NCBI GenBank assembly: GCA_030040695.1
Contig: JASHTE010000011.1
Location: 1 to 6,219 of the forward strand
From: Vulcanimicrobiota bacterium
Lineage (GTDB): Bacteria > Vulcanimicrobiota > Vulcanimicrobiia > Vulcanimicrobiales > Vulcanimicrobiaceae
DNA length: 6,219 nucleotides
Reading direction: 5' to 3'
The notes under the pieces were generated by a model. The model was not told where the DNA came from. It ran no database searches and was given only the letters and a program-made list of their open reading frames with translations. Of this stretch, positions 1-6,175 are shown in pieces (position 1 is the stretch's first letter; every line of letters begins with the position of its first letter). A program made the translations under genes and the position numbers.

Positions 1-1
1 C

Positions 2-655
2 ATCGAATGGTTCCTGACCGGCTGGCTCCATGACGCGGGGCGTGCAACGAACATCCTCGTCTCCGCGGCGGTCGCGCTCGCGCTCGGGCTCTCGGCGCGT
101 TTCGTGCACGCCCGCGTCGATAACGTCGTGGACAACGTCTTCTTCCGGAAGCGTCATGAAGACGAAGCGGCGCTACGAACTTTTGCGCGTGAGGCGCCGT
201 ACATTACCGACCGGGAGGCGCTCCTCGCGCGAACCTCGACGGTACTCGAGCGCCACGCCGACGCCACGTTCGCGCGCGTGCTCTGTGGCGACGAGAGCGG
301 GCACTACGGATCACTCAGCGAGAACGACCCGGCTATCGTTCGCCTGCGGGCGACGCACCGAGCCGTCGACTTGCACGGCGCGGACTCCGGGCTAGAAGGC
401 GAGATCGCCTATCCGATGGTCGCACGCGGCCGCCTCGTCGGCGTGCTCGTGCTCGGCCCGAAGATCTCCGGCGAGTCGTACGCACCAGACGAATCGTCGG
501 CGATCGCGCAGCTCGCTCAGAGCGTCGGTGGCGCCCTCGACGTTCTGGCGGCGAGAGCCGATGACTCTGCAGTATCGCTGCGCGAGTCGATCGCCGCGCT
601 CGTGGAGATCGTGGCCTCGCTCCGCGACGCGCTCAACGTGTCATCCCGAGCGTAG
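2..655 (+). CDS. Membrane-anchored GAF-domain protein, 3' end (5' truncated by window)
   Basis: The frame is open from the left edge to TAG at 653-655, giving 217 visible residues; the start lies outside. Visible residues about 15-35 form one hydrophobic segment (ILVSAAVALALGLSARFV), probably the last helix of an N-terminal membrane region. A charged linker follows (VDNVFFRKRHEDEAALRTFAREA), then a GAF-like domain at about residues 70-185, including SENDPAIVRLRATHRAVDLH and EIAYPMVARGRLVGVLVLGP. The pattern of a hydrophobic strand followed by APDESSAIAQLAQSVGGALD is typical of GAF C-termini. GAF domains bind small ligands or mediate dimerisation, and the ligand cannot be told from this sequence. 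No histidine-kinase core, GGDEF or HTH follows: the protein ends about 30 residues after the GAF domain in a short helix. It is therefore probably a membrane sensor or adaptor without its own output domain. A GTG at 104 is in frame but falls just after the hydrophobic segment, so it is unlikely to be the start. The transporter gene begins 44 bp downstream on the same strand. Confidence 0.8.
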   Translation: MEWFLTGWLHDAGRATNILVSAAVALALGLSARFVHARVDNVVDNVFFRKRHEDEAALRTFAREAPYITDREALLARTSTVLERHADATFARVLCGDESGHYGSLSENDPAIVRLRATHRAVDLHGADSGLEGEIAYPMVARGRLVGVLVLGPKISGESYAPDESSAIAQLAQSVGGALDVLAARADDSAVSLRESIAALVEIVASLRDALNVSSRA

Positions 656-699
656 GCTCGTCGCGCTGAACTCATCCGATTGGACGTCATCGAACGAGC

Positions 700-1923
700 G
701 TGAATAAAACCTTCATCGCTTGCTTTCTCGGCTGGACGCTCGATGCGTTCGACTTCTTTCTCATCACCTTCGTCGTCGCGCGCATCGCAGGCGATTTTCA
801 TCGCTCCATTCCCGAGGTGGCCTTTGCGATCACGCTGACGCTCATGTGCCGTCCGCTGGGCGCGCTCATCTTCGGCTGGCTGGGCGATCGGTTCGGGCGA
901 CGGATGCCGCTCATGATCGACGTTGCGTGCTACTCGGCCCTCGAGCTCGCAACGGCCCTCTCACCGAACTTCACCGTCTTTCTCGTCTTGCGCGCACTCT
1001 ACGGCGTTGCGATGGGAGGCGAGTGGGGGCTGGGCGCGGCGCTCGCAATGGAGGCGTTGCCGCCTGCCAAGCGCGGGCTCTTCTCGGGGCTGTTGCAGGA
1101 AGGCTACGCCGTCGGCTATCTCGTCGCGGCGGTTGTCTTCGGTCTCTTCTTCAACGTGGTTGGCTGGCGCGGGATGTTCGTCATCGGCGTGCTCCCGGCG
1201 CTGCTCATCCTCTACATTCGCCGCCATGTCCCGGAATCGCAAACCTGGCTCGCCGCGCGCGCGACGGCCGCGCCGCGTGCGAAGACGAGCGTTGCCGGCA
1301 TCCTGCGCTACGCGCCGCTTTTCGTCTATAGCGTGCTCTTGATGGCCGCTTTCAATTTCATGTCGCACGGCACGCAGGATCTCTATCCGACATTCCTCGA
1401 GGTGCAGCGCCATCTTGCCGTCGGTACCGTCTCGTCGATAGCGATTATCTACAACGTCGGCGCAGTCGTCGGAGGCATCGCGTTCGGCGCGCTCTCGCAG
1501 CGCATCGGCCGCCGCAGCGCGATTCTCGTTGCGGCCGTGCTCGGCATCGCGATGATTCCTCTCTGGGTGCACGCGCCGACGACGGCGCTGCTCGCGCTCG
1601 GAGCCTTCCTCCTGCAGTTCATGGTGCAGGGCGCGTGGGGCATCATTCCTGCGCACCTCAACGAGCTCTCGCCCTCCGGCGCACGCGGTACGTTTCCCGG
1701 CTTCACCTATCAGCTCGGGAACCTGATCTCCGCCGGCGCCGCGCAACTTGAAGCGACGGTCGCAAAGACGCGTTTTGCCCTTCCGAACGGCGCCGCCGAC
1801 TACGGGGGCGCGCTTGCGGCAATCGCGCTCATCGTCTTGATCGCGGTTATCTTGTTCACCGCACTCGGCTATTTTGTGGCACCGGAGCGTCGAGACGAGG
1901 ACCTCTCGCCGCTCTCATCCTGA
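700..1923 (+). CDS. MFS transporter, sialate:H+ symporter (SHS/JEN-like) family, probable monocarboxylate uptake
   Basis: This 407-residue inner-membrane protein has about 12 predicted hydrophobic helices in two halves, the normal length for the family. It opens with the SHS hallmark GWTLDAFDFF (residues 11-20). MFS motif A, GWLGDRFGRR, spans 59-68, followed by RALYGVAMGGEWGLGAALAM (98-117) and a degenerate second motif A, GALSQRIGRR (263-272). Residues 219-231 read NFMSHGTQDLYPT, an exact match to the NxxSHxTQDxxxT signature of JEN/SHS carboxylate transporters. Family knowledge therefore supports proton-coupled uptake of lactate, pyruvate or similar acids, or sialic acid. The sequence does not settle the substrate. 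The GTG at 700 is chosen because an in-frame TGA lies at 667, no ATG lies between, and the hallmark begins about 10 residues later. The RBS is weak (only GAACGAG-like purines), so expression may be coupled to the GAF gene ending 44 bp upstream. The stop lies 4 bp from that of a convergent gene. Confidence 0.92.
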   Translation: MNKTFIACFLGWTLDAFDFFLITFVVARIAGDFHRSIPEVAFAITLTLMCRPLGALIFGWLGDRFGRRMPLMIDVACYSALELATALSPNFTVFLVLRALYGVAMGGEWGLGAALAMEALPPAKRGLFSGLLQEGYAVGYLVAAVVFGLFFNVVGWRGMFVIGVLPALLILYIRRHVPESQTWLAARATAAPRAKTSVAGILRYAPLFVYSVLLMAAFNFMSHGTQDLYPTFLEVQRHLAVGTVSSIAIIYNVGAVVGGIAFGALSQRIGRRSAILVAAVLGIAMIPLWVHAPTTALLALGAFLLQFMVQGAWGIIPAHLNELSPSGARGTFPGFTYQLGNLISAGAAQLEATVAKTRFALPNGAADYGGALAAIALIVLIAVILFTALGYFVAPERRDEDLSPLSS

Positions 1924-1927
1924 GCCG

Positions 1928-2322
1928 TCAGACTCTCCAAAAACGTTCGGCTGCCTCTATCTCCGCGAGATCCTTCCTTCGACCGGCAGAGCGCTTATTG
2001 CGTAAGACCGCATCGCGCCCAATGAATGGCTCCGGTACGTTCCCAAGGCTTCCCCTCTCGCGCGAGGCCCAGGCTTCCTCGAAAGTGACTCCGCTGACTG
2101 ACGTGGTGATGTCGATGCCGACGGGCGGTCGGCCCATCGTAAACACGAAATCCTCTCGCCAAAAGTCTTCGTACGATAGCCCGTGTAATGGCGCACCGAA
2201 GAGCGTCAAGGCGTCGAAGAGCCGCTGCGCGTTCTCCGCCTGCGCATCGACCCAAAGATCGAGCTCGCCGGTCGCGCGCGGCGCCGCGTAGCGACCGAGC
2301 GCAAAGTTTTTCCGGGCGCCAT
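1928..2322 (-). pseudogene. Nucleotidyltransferase-fold protein (DUF6036/MNT-like), apparently frameshifted and N-terminally short
   Basis: The conserved body lies in one minus-strand frame ending at TGA 1930-1928. In order it shows PRATGELDLWVDA, DALTLFGAPLHGL, RPPVGIDITTSVSGVTFEEAW and FIGRDAVLRNKRSAGRRKDL. This is the usual order in small nucleotidyltransferases related to MNT/AbiEii-type enzymes. That frame has no ATG or GTG start, only a TTG at 2209 that would cut off the catalytic strand. A convincing AAAGAGG RBS and ATG at 2322 lie just upstream but one frame away. The two frames join at a run of five A's (2311-2307): slipping back one base, or a sixth A, would give MAPGKNFALGRYAAPRATG. 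Even rejoined (131 residues), it lacks the N-terminal strand and the VGG motif usual in the family. The first Asp of the catalytic DxD is Glu (ELD). I infer a decaying gene. A sequencing error or programmed slippage remains possible. Any original activity could have been nucleotide transfer to a protein or tRNA partner. Confidence 0.7.
2303..2316 (-). other. Frame junction at A5 run in nucleotidyltransferase gene
   Basis: On the minus strand the ATG frame reads GGA AAA ACT TTG and the conserved frame reads CGG AAA AAC TTT GCG. The switch needs a one-base backward slip of a Lys codon on AAAAA, or one missing A. This is the only point where the good start and the conserved protein can be joined with a single-base change. 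Confidence 0.55.
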
Positions 2323-2366
2323 GGTGTCCTCTTTACCTAGACGCTCGATGGCTCCCGGTACGTTTG

Positions 2367-2672
2367 CTACCTCAGGAGGCGGGAGCCGGCGATCTTTCCC
2401 TCTGCGTCGATCACGATACTCCAGTCGTATTCCATCCCGCCAGCAAACGTCAGCGTGTAGCGATAGATCGTGAGGCGCCCGGCCTCGCTCTTCCCAGTAA
2501 AGGCGAAAGAGCGGAGCTCACCAAAGCTCGCGATCTGCGCTTGGACTTGCGCGAGCATCGCCGGCGTCAGCAAACCCGCAAACTTCGGCGCGAGCTTGCT
2601 CTTCTCGACATCGCCGGAGGCGAGCTCGTTCCAAAACCCGCGCGCAATTGCATCCACCGCGGAAGGCGACAC
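2367..2672 (-). CDS. Small NTF2-like (DUF3887-type) domain protein
   Basis: This 101-residue protein consists of a single domain. An N-terminal helix (VDAIARGFWNELASGDVEKS) is followed by LTPAMLAQVQAQIASFGELR and a run of beta-strand-like segments, SFAFTGKSEAGRLTIYRYTL, MEYDWSIVIDAEGKIAGSRL. That order (helix, helix, then an antiparallel sheet ending in a 'D.xGKIAG' strand) is familiar from NTF2-like domains in secreted proteins or attached to the C-terminus of serine beta-lactamase-like hydrolases. Here the domain stands alone: no signal peptide or hydrolase part is visible, and the frame is closed by TAG at 2726-2724. The GTG at 2672 has no clear RBS, and a GTG at 2657 (VDAIARG) would serve equally well. 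It may be a small cytoplasmic protein or a leftover C-terminal domain of a lost larger gene. It lies downstream of the 34-codon ORF and 44 bp upstream of the nucleotidyltransferase ATG. The function is unknown. Confidence 0.55.
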   Translation of the reverse strand: MSPSAVDAIARGFWNELASGDVEKSKLAPKFAGLLTPAMLAQVQAQIASFGELRSFAFTGKSEAGRLTIYRYTLTFAGGMEYDWSIVIDAEGKIAGSRLLR

Positions 2673-2723
2673 TATACGCCTACGCTCGCGCGTCGTGCAC
2701 GAGCACGTTGTACTGCGCGATCC

Positions 2724-2828
2724 CTATATGTACTCCTCGAACTCTTCGGGGATGTACTCATCGAAGTCATCCGCGATCCAAAAATCCAGGCCCACGTCGT
2801 AGCCCGTCGCCCGCTTCGCAGTCTTCAT
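2724..2828 (-). CDS. 34-residue acidic small protein, antitoxin-tail-like
   Basis: ATG (2828) to TAG (2724) encodes 34 residues beginning MKTAKRATGYDVG and ending FWIADDFDEYIPEEFEEYI. The C-terminal half is strongly acidic. It resembles the tails of small VapB/DUF2281- or Phd-type antitoxins, where a 'DDFDxPLxxFxxY' stretch follows a DNA-binding domain. No DNA-binding domain is present here, and an in-frame TGA upstream rules out a longer form. It may be a free-standing toxin-binding peptide, a relic of a longer antitoxin, or an unrelated small protein. Support for its being real comes from the ATG start, the sensible composition, and a promoter-like TTGACG/TAGAAT pair placed for it. No toxin gene is intact nearby. 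The resemblance is by eye only. Confidence 0.4.
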   Translation of the reverse strand: MKTAKRATGYDVGLDFWIADDFDEYIPEEFEEYI

Positions 2829-2835
2829 GAGCCTG

Positions 2836-2865
2836 ATTCTAATGCACCAAGTGTCACTTCGTCAA
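2836..2865 (-). promoter_or_regulatory. Sigma-70-like promoter for the 34-residue ORF (leaderless transcript predicted)
   Basis: On the minus strand, TTGACG at 2865-2860 and TAGAAT at 2841-2836 are separated by 18 bp. The -10 element ends 7 nt before the ATG at 2828, so initiation at the usual distance would fall on or next to the start codon. A second -35-like hexamer, the consensus TTGACA at 2876-2871, lies just upstream in a near-repeat (CCTTGACA AT CCTTTGACG), but no good -10 lies 16-19 bp from it. The element sits in the gap between the dnaE2 stop and the small ORF. It could drive the 2.8-1.9 kb minus-strand genes independently of the dnaE2 operon. Confidence 0.45.
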
Positions 2866-2895
2866 AGGATTGTCAAGGGCCCGCAGACCGCAGCG

Positions 2896-5800
2896 TTATT
2901 GGAAGTCGTGTGAGCGGACGCCTGCGGTGACGTTGCCATCATCGAACACTTCGATCGTGCGCGCGATAAGGTCGATACAGCCGCCTTCCTTCTGCAATTT
3001 TCCCTCCACGACGAGCATCGCTGCCGTATGTATCTCCCGGCGGTAACGCTCGTAGACGTCGGGGCGAACGATGACGTTCACGAGGCCGGTCTCGTCCTCG
3101 AGCGTCAAGAAGACGAAGCCCTTCGCCGTTCCCGGCTGTTGGCGCGTGATCACGAGGCCGCCGATGCGGCAGACGAGATTGCGCGGCATCGCCGCAAGAC
3201 GCGCTGCGGGAATGACGCACAAGCGTTCGAGCTCCGCCCGAAAGTGCTCGACGACTTGCCCCTGCGGCGTTACGCCGGTCGCCCAGAGGTCGAATGCGGT
3301 GCGCTGCCTCGGCGCGAGCGGCGCAAACTCGACCGGCGGCTCCTCTACATCCATCAGCTTGCCGAGCGCGCCACGCGCCTCGCGTTCATCGAGCGCGCGT
3401 AGCGCCCACATCGCTTCGCGGCGTTTGGGGAACCACGGCGAGAACGCGCCGGCGATCGCGAGGTTCTCAATCGCCTCCTTCTCCAACTGCGTTCGCCGCG
3501 CAAAGTCGACGAGATCGAGAAAATCTCCGCCGCCGAGCGCGCGTTCCAAGCGCGCGCGCTGCTCCTCACCGAGGCCCCTGATGAGATGGAAGCCGAGACG
3601 CAGCGCTCCTTCCCGATCGACGTGCGACCAATACTCGCTCGCGTTCACCTCGACCGGCTTGACGACGACACCGTGGCGTTTCGCATCGTTCACGAGCACC
3701 TCCGTCGAGTAGAACCCCATCGGCTGCACGTTGAGAATCGCCGCACCAAAGATCGCGGGATGATGGCACTTCACGTACGCCGAGGCATAGGCGAGGAGCG
3801 CAAAGCTCGCCGCGTGCGATTCGGGGAAGCCATAATCGGCAAAGCCCTCGAGCATGTGGAAGAGCTGCTCCGCGGCCTCCCGTCCGATGCCGTTCGTTAT
3901 CATGCCGTTCACGAGCCGATCGTGAATCGCCGCCATGCGCTCGTGCGAGCGCTTGTGCCCCATCGCCCTTCGTAGCGTATCCGCCTCCCCGGGCGTAAAG
4001 CCGGCCGCCTCGATCGCCAGGCGCATTCCCTGCTCTTGAAAGAGCGGCACGCCGAGCGTCCGTTCGAGAATCGGCTTCAACTTCGGGTGCGGATACGTCA
4101 CCGGCTCCGCCCCGGATCGACGCCGCAAAAACGGATGAACCATCTGCCCTTGAATCGGCCCCGGGCGAATGATCGCCACCTGCATGACGATGTCGTAGAA
4201 GCACACCGGTTTCATGCGCGGCAACATCGATTGCTGCGCTCGCGACTCGATCTGAAAGACGCCGATCGTATCCGCCCGCTGGATCATTGCATACGTTTGC
4301 GAGTCATCTTGAGGAATGGTATGCAACGAGAGTGGACGATACGACCGCTTATGCAGTGAGAACGCTTCGCGGAGGAGCGAGAGCATGCCGAGGCCGAGGA
4401 GATCGATCTTAATGAGGCCGAGCTCTTGGAGGTCGTCTTTGTCCCACTGCACGATCGTGCGGTCGCGCATCGTCGCCCACTCAACTGGAGCAACGCGCAC
4501 GAGCGGATCGCGCGTCAGCACCATGCCGCCGGAGTGGATGCCCATGTGGCGCGGAAAGGTGCGGATACGGCGGCAGAGGCTCGCGAGCGGTTCCGGCAAC
4601 GGAACGCCGGAAGCGAGATCGTGCGAGAGCGCCTCGACCTCCGCGAGCGTATAGCCGAAGGCTTTTGCGACGTCGCGCAAGGCGGAACGATCGCCGTACG
4701 TGATCACCTCCGCCGCCATCGCGGCGTTGCTTCGCCCGTACCGCTCGTAGACATATTGAATGACTTTCTCGCGATCTTGATGCGCAAAGTCGATATCGAT
4801 GTCGGGGATCTCGCGCCGTTCCTCCGACATGAAACGCTCGAAGAGCAGGCCCATCCCGATAGGATCGACGGCCGTGATGCCGAGCACGTAGCAGACCGCG
4901 GAGTTCGCCGCGGAGCCGCGCCCTTGGCAGAGCACGCCGAGTGCATTTGCGGCACGGACGATATCCCAGACGATGAGGAAGTAGCCGGCGAGATCCATCT
5001 TCGCGATGATCCCGAGCTCGTATTCGATTTGTCGCTCGACCTCATCGCGCAGCGGCGTACCGTAGCGCTCCGCAGCGCCGCGCATGACGAGCTCGCGCAG
5101 GTACGATTGCGGCGTCGTGCCTTCAGGCACGGGGAAGAGCGGAAACTGACCCGTGATCCGCTCGAGCCGGAAGCGGCAGCGCTGCGCGATCTCGAGCGTC
5201 GCGTCGATCGCCTGCGGCGTATCGGCGAAGAGCCTGCGCAGCACGCGTGCCGGTTTTAGATGATACTCGGCGTTCGGCCGCAGGAGGTTGCGCTCGCGCG
5301 CCTGCTCGAGCGTCAGCGCCTCTTTCACGCAGCCGAGCACATCGGCGAGTTGAGCATCGTCCTTAGATGCGTAGACGGCGCCGTTGCTCGCGACGACGGG
5401 AAGGCGCAGCTCGCGCGCGAGCGCTGTGAGCGCTGCGTTGCGGCGCGTCTCTTCTTCCGTGAGATGCTGTTGCAGCTCGACGTAGAGGCTCGCGGGAAAG
5501 AGCGCCCGTAACGAGAGGAGGCGCTCGCGCGTCGCGTGCTCGCCGCCGAGCAGCGCGATCAAGCCGTCGTCTCTCCCGTCGAAGTCGTCGAGCAGGAGCC
5601 GTGCGTCGCCTTTGCTCCCGCGAAGCTGCGCGCGCGAGATGAGCTCGCAGAGATTCGCATACCCTTCGGCGCTCTCGACGAGCAGCACGAGGCGCGCGCC
5701 GTCCGCAACGGTGAGCTCGCTCCCGATGATTGCCTCGACGCCGCGACTTCGTGCGTACGTAGCGAAACGCACGGCGCCGTAGAGCCCGTCGCGATCCGTG

Positions 5801-5910
5801 AGTGCGATCGCCGCCAAGCCGAGCTCGCTTGCACGCTCCACGAGCTCCTCGGGATGCGACGCACCGGTGAGAAAGGTGAAGTTCGAGTAGGCATGGAGCT
5901 CGGCGTACAC
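2896..5910 (-). CDS. dnaE2: Error-prone DNA polymerase III alpha subunit homologue, DnaE2 (ImuC)
   Basis: This 1004-residue C-family polymerase is close to the usual DnaE2 length. DnaE2 works with ImuB in SOS translesion synthesis and damage-induced mutagenesis. In order: a PHP domain (about 1-200, starting YAELHAYSNFTFLTGASHPE), a polymerase core with CQGRGSAANSAVCY (about 328-341), PDIDIDF (369-375) and KIDLLGL (501-507), then FQIESRAQQSMLPRMKP and RPGPIQGQMVHPFLRRR. A DYGFPESHAASFALLAYASA segment follows (about 692-711), then an OB fold (about 910-990, GLVITRQQPGTAKGFVFLTL) and the family-typical ending RSHDF. The three catalytic Asp lie within PDIDIDF and KIDLLGL, so the polymerase looks active. 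The PHP metal site is degraded: HxH is H6-A-Y8 and the TDH His is R40, though E65 remains. That is normal for DnaE2 and argues against PHP proofreading. GTG at 5910 is chosen because it starts exactly at the family N-terminus, 13 bp after the upstream stop. The frame runs open upstream to 6093, but those residues are non-family shadow of the preceding gene. Confidence 0.96.
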   Translation of the reverse strand: MYAELHAYSNFTFLTGASHPEELVERASELGLAAIALTDRDGLYGAVRFATYARSRGVEAIIGSELTVADGARLVLLVESAEGYANLCELISRAQLRGSKGDARLLLDDFDGRDDGLIALLGGEHATRERLLSLRALFPASLYVELQQHLTEEETRRNAALTALARELRLPVVASNGAVYASKDDAQLADVLGCVKEALTLEQARERNLLRPNAEYHLKPARVLRRLFADTPQAIDATLEIAQRCRFRLERITGQFPLFPVPEGTTPQSYLRELVMRGAAERYGTPLRDEVERQIEYELGIIAKMDLAGYFLIVWDIVRAANALGVLCQGRGSAANSAVCYVLGITAVDPIGMGLLFERFMSEERREIPDIDIDFAHQDREKVIQYVYERYGRSNAAMAAEVITYGDRSALRDVAKAFGYTLAEVEALSHDLASGVPLPEPLASLCRRIRTFPRHMGIHSGGMVLTRDPLVRVAPVEWATMRDRTIVQWDKDDLQELGLIKIDLLGLGMLSLLREAFSLHKRSYRPLSLHTIPQDDSQTYAMIQRADTIGVFQIESRAQQSMLPRMKPVCFYDIVMQVAIIRPGPIQGQMVHPFLRRRSGAEPVTYPHPKLKPILERTLGVPLFQEQGMRLAIEAAGFTPGEADTLRRAMGHKRSHERMAAIHDRLVNGMITNGIGREAAEQLFHMLEGFADYGFPESHAASFALLAYASAYVKCHHPAIFGAAILNVQPMGFYSTEVLVNDAKRHGVVVKPVEVNASEYWSHVDREGALRLGFHLIRGLGEEQRARLERALGGGDFLDLVDFARRTQLEKEAIENLAIAGAFSPWFPKRREAMWALRALDEREARGALGKLMDVEEPPVEFAPLAPRQRTAFDLWATGVTPQGQVVEHFRAELERLCVIPAARLAAMPRNLVCRIGGLVITRQQPGTAKGFVFLTLEDETGLVNVIVRPDVYERYRREIHTAAMLVVEGKLQKEGGCIDLIARTIEVFDDGNVTAGVRSHDFQ

Positions 5911-5912
5911 CC

Positions 5913-5925
5913 AAGGGCTTCCCTT
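5913..5925 (-). promoter_or_regulatory. Short hairpin over the dnaE2 ribosome-binding site
   Basis: On the minus strand TAAGGGAAGCCCTT precedes the dnaE2 GTG. AAGGG (5925-5921) and CCCTT (5917-5913) are perfect complements around an AAG loop. The only SD-like sequence (AAGGG/GGGAAG, about 7-10 nt before the GTG) lies in the 5' arm and loop. The upstream gene's TAA (5926-5924) overlaps the same arm. A ribosome terminating there would open the hairpin, which suggests translational coupling. The stem is only 5 bp, so its strength is uncertain. Confidence 0.4.
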
Positions 5926-6175
5926 AGTCGTATGCGCCGCGAATGTACCAGTGCTTGCCCTGACGGTAGATGCGCACGAGCTTTCCGTCCTCGAGGAGCA
6001 CGTCGTACTCGTCGCGTGCCACCTCCGTATCGGAGAACCAGCCCTCTTCGACGCGCCACGGACCACGTGCTTCGCGCACGCGCCGCCCCGCAACGAGCGC
6101 GGGCCCGCCGTTGCGCACGACCACTTCGATCTCGCGCACGGCGAGAAGGCGAAGCTGCAACTTCAGAGCTTCCAC
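5924..6175 (-). CDS. DUF6504-like protein, module normally at the C-terminus of ImuB-type Y-family polymerases
   Basis: The 83 residues from GTG 6175 contain the module's recognisable core: VREIEVVVRNG (13-23), RRVREARGPWRVEEGWFSDT (31-50), ARDEYDVLLEDGKLVRIYRQ (53-72) and the terminal WYIRGAYD (76-83). In many bacteria this GPWR..W..RDEYDV...DG.L.R.YR....WYxxGxYD unit forms the C-terminus of DNA polymerase Y-family/ImuB-like proteins. Its position directly before dnaE2 fits a mutasome operon, where ImuB links DnaE2 to the sliding clamp. The start is uncertain. GTG 6175 overlaps the preceding frame's stop by 13 bp and has no strong RBS; TTG 6160 is an alternative; the same frame is also open to the right edge of the window. 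The unit may be a separate small protein translated by coupling. It may instead be the tail of a polymerase gene interrupted by a frameshift. The end at TAA 5926-5924 is secure. Confidence 0.7.
   Translation of the reverse strand: MEALKLQLRLLAVREIEVVVRNGGPALVAGRRVREARGPWRVEEGWFSDTEVARDEYDVLLEDGKLVRIYRQGKHWYIRGAYD

Noticed and set aside
656..699. GCTCGT/ACGAGC inverted repeat at the two ends of the gap before the transporter
   Set aside because: The arms are only 6 bp with a 32 bp loop, easily due to chance in GC-rich DNA, and are not placed like a terminator.
961..1746. Long minus-strand frame of 261 codons opposite the transporter
   Set aside because: It is an antisense shadow rich in Arg, Glu and His with no domain. 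The plus-strand transporter is unambiguous.
1924..1927. Bidirectional terminator between the convergent genes
   Set aside because: The gap is only 4 bp, and I see no stem with a U-run around 1900-1960.
2877..2895. Terminator after dnaE2
   Set aside because: The sequence after the stop has a short CTGCGG-type direct repeat but no convincing stem-loop followed by T's.
2364..2930. Plus-strand frame of 188 codons across the small minus-strand genes
   Set aside because: It has no recognisable motif and runs antisense to the NTF2-like domain and across the dnaE2 end, so it looks like a shadow frame.
4426..5259. Long plus-strand frame of 277 codons opposite dnaE2
   Set aside because: Its Arg/His-rich composition is that of an antisense shadow of a GC-rich gene, and no motif is recognisable.
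5911..6093. N-terminal extension of the dnaE2 frame to 6093
   Set aside because: The extra 61 residues are Ser/Arg-rich, have no family resemblance, and overlap the recognisable DUF6504 gene. The family N-terminus begins exactly at GTG 5910.
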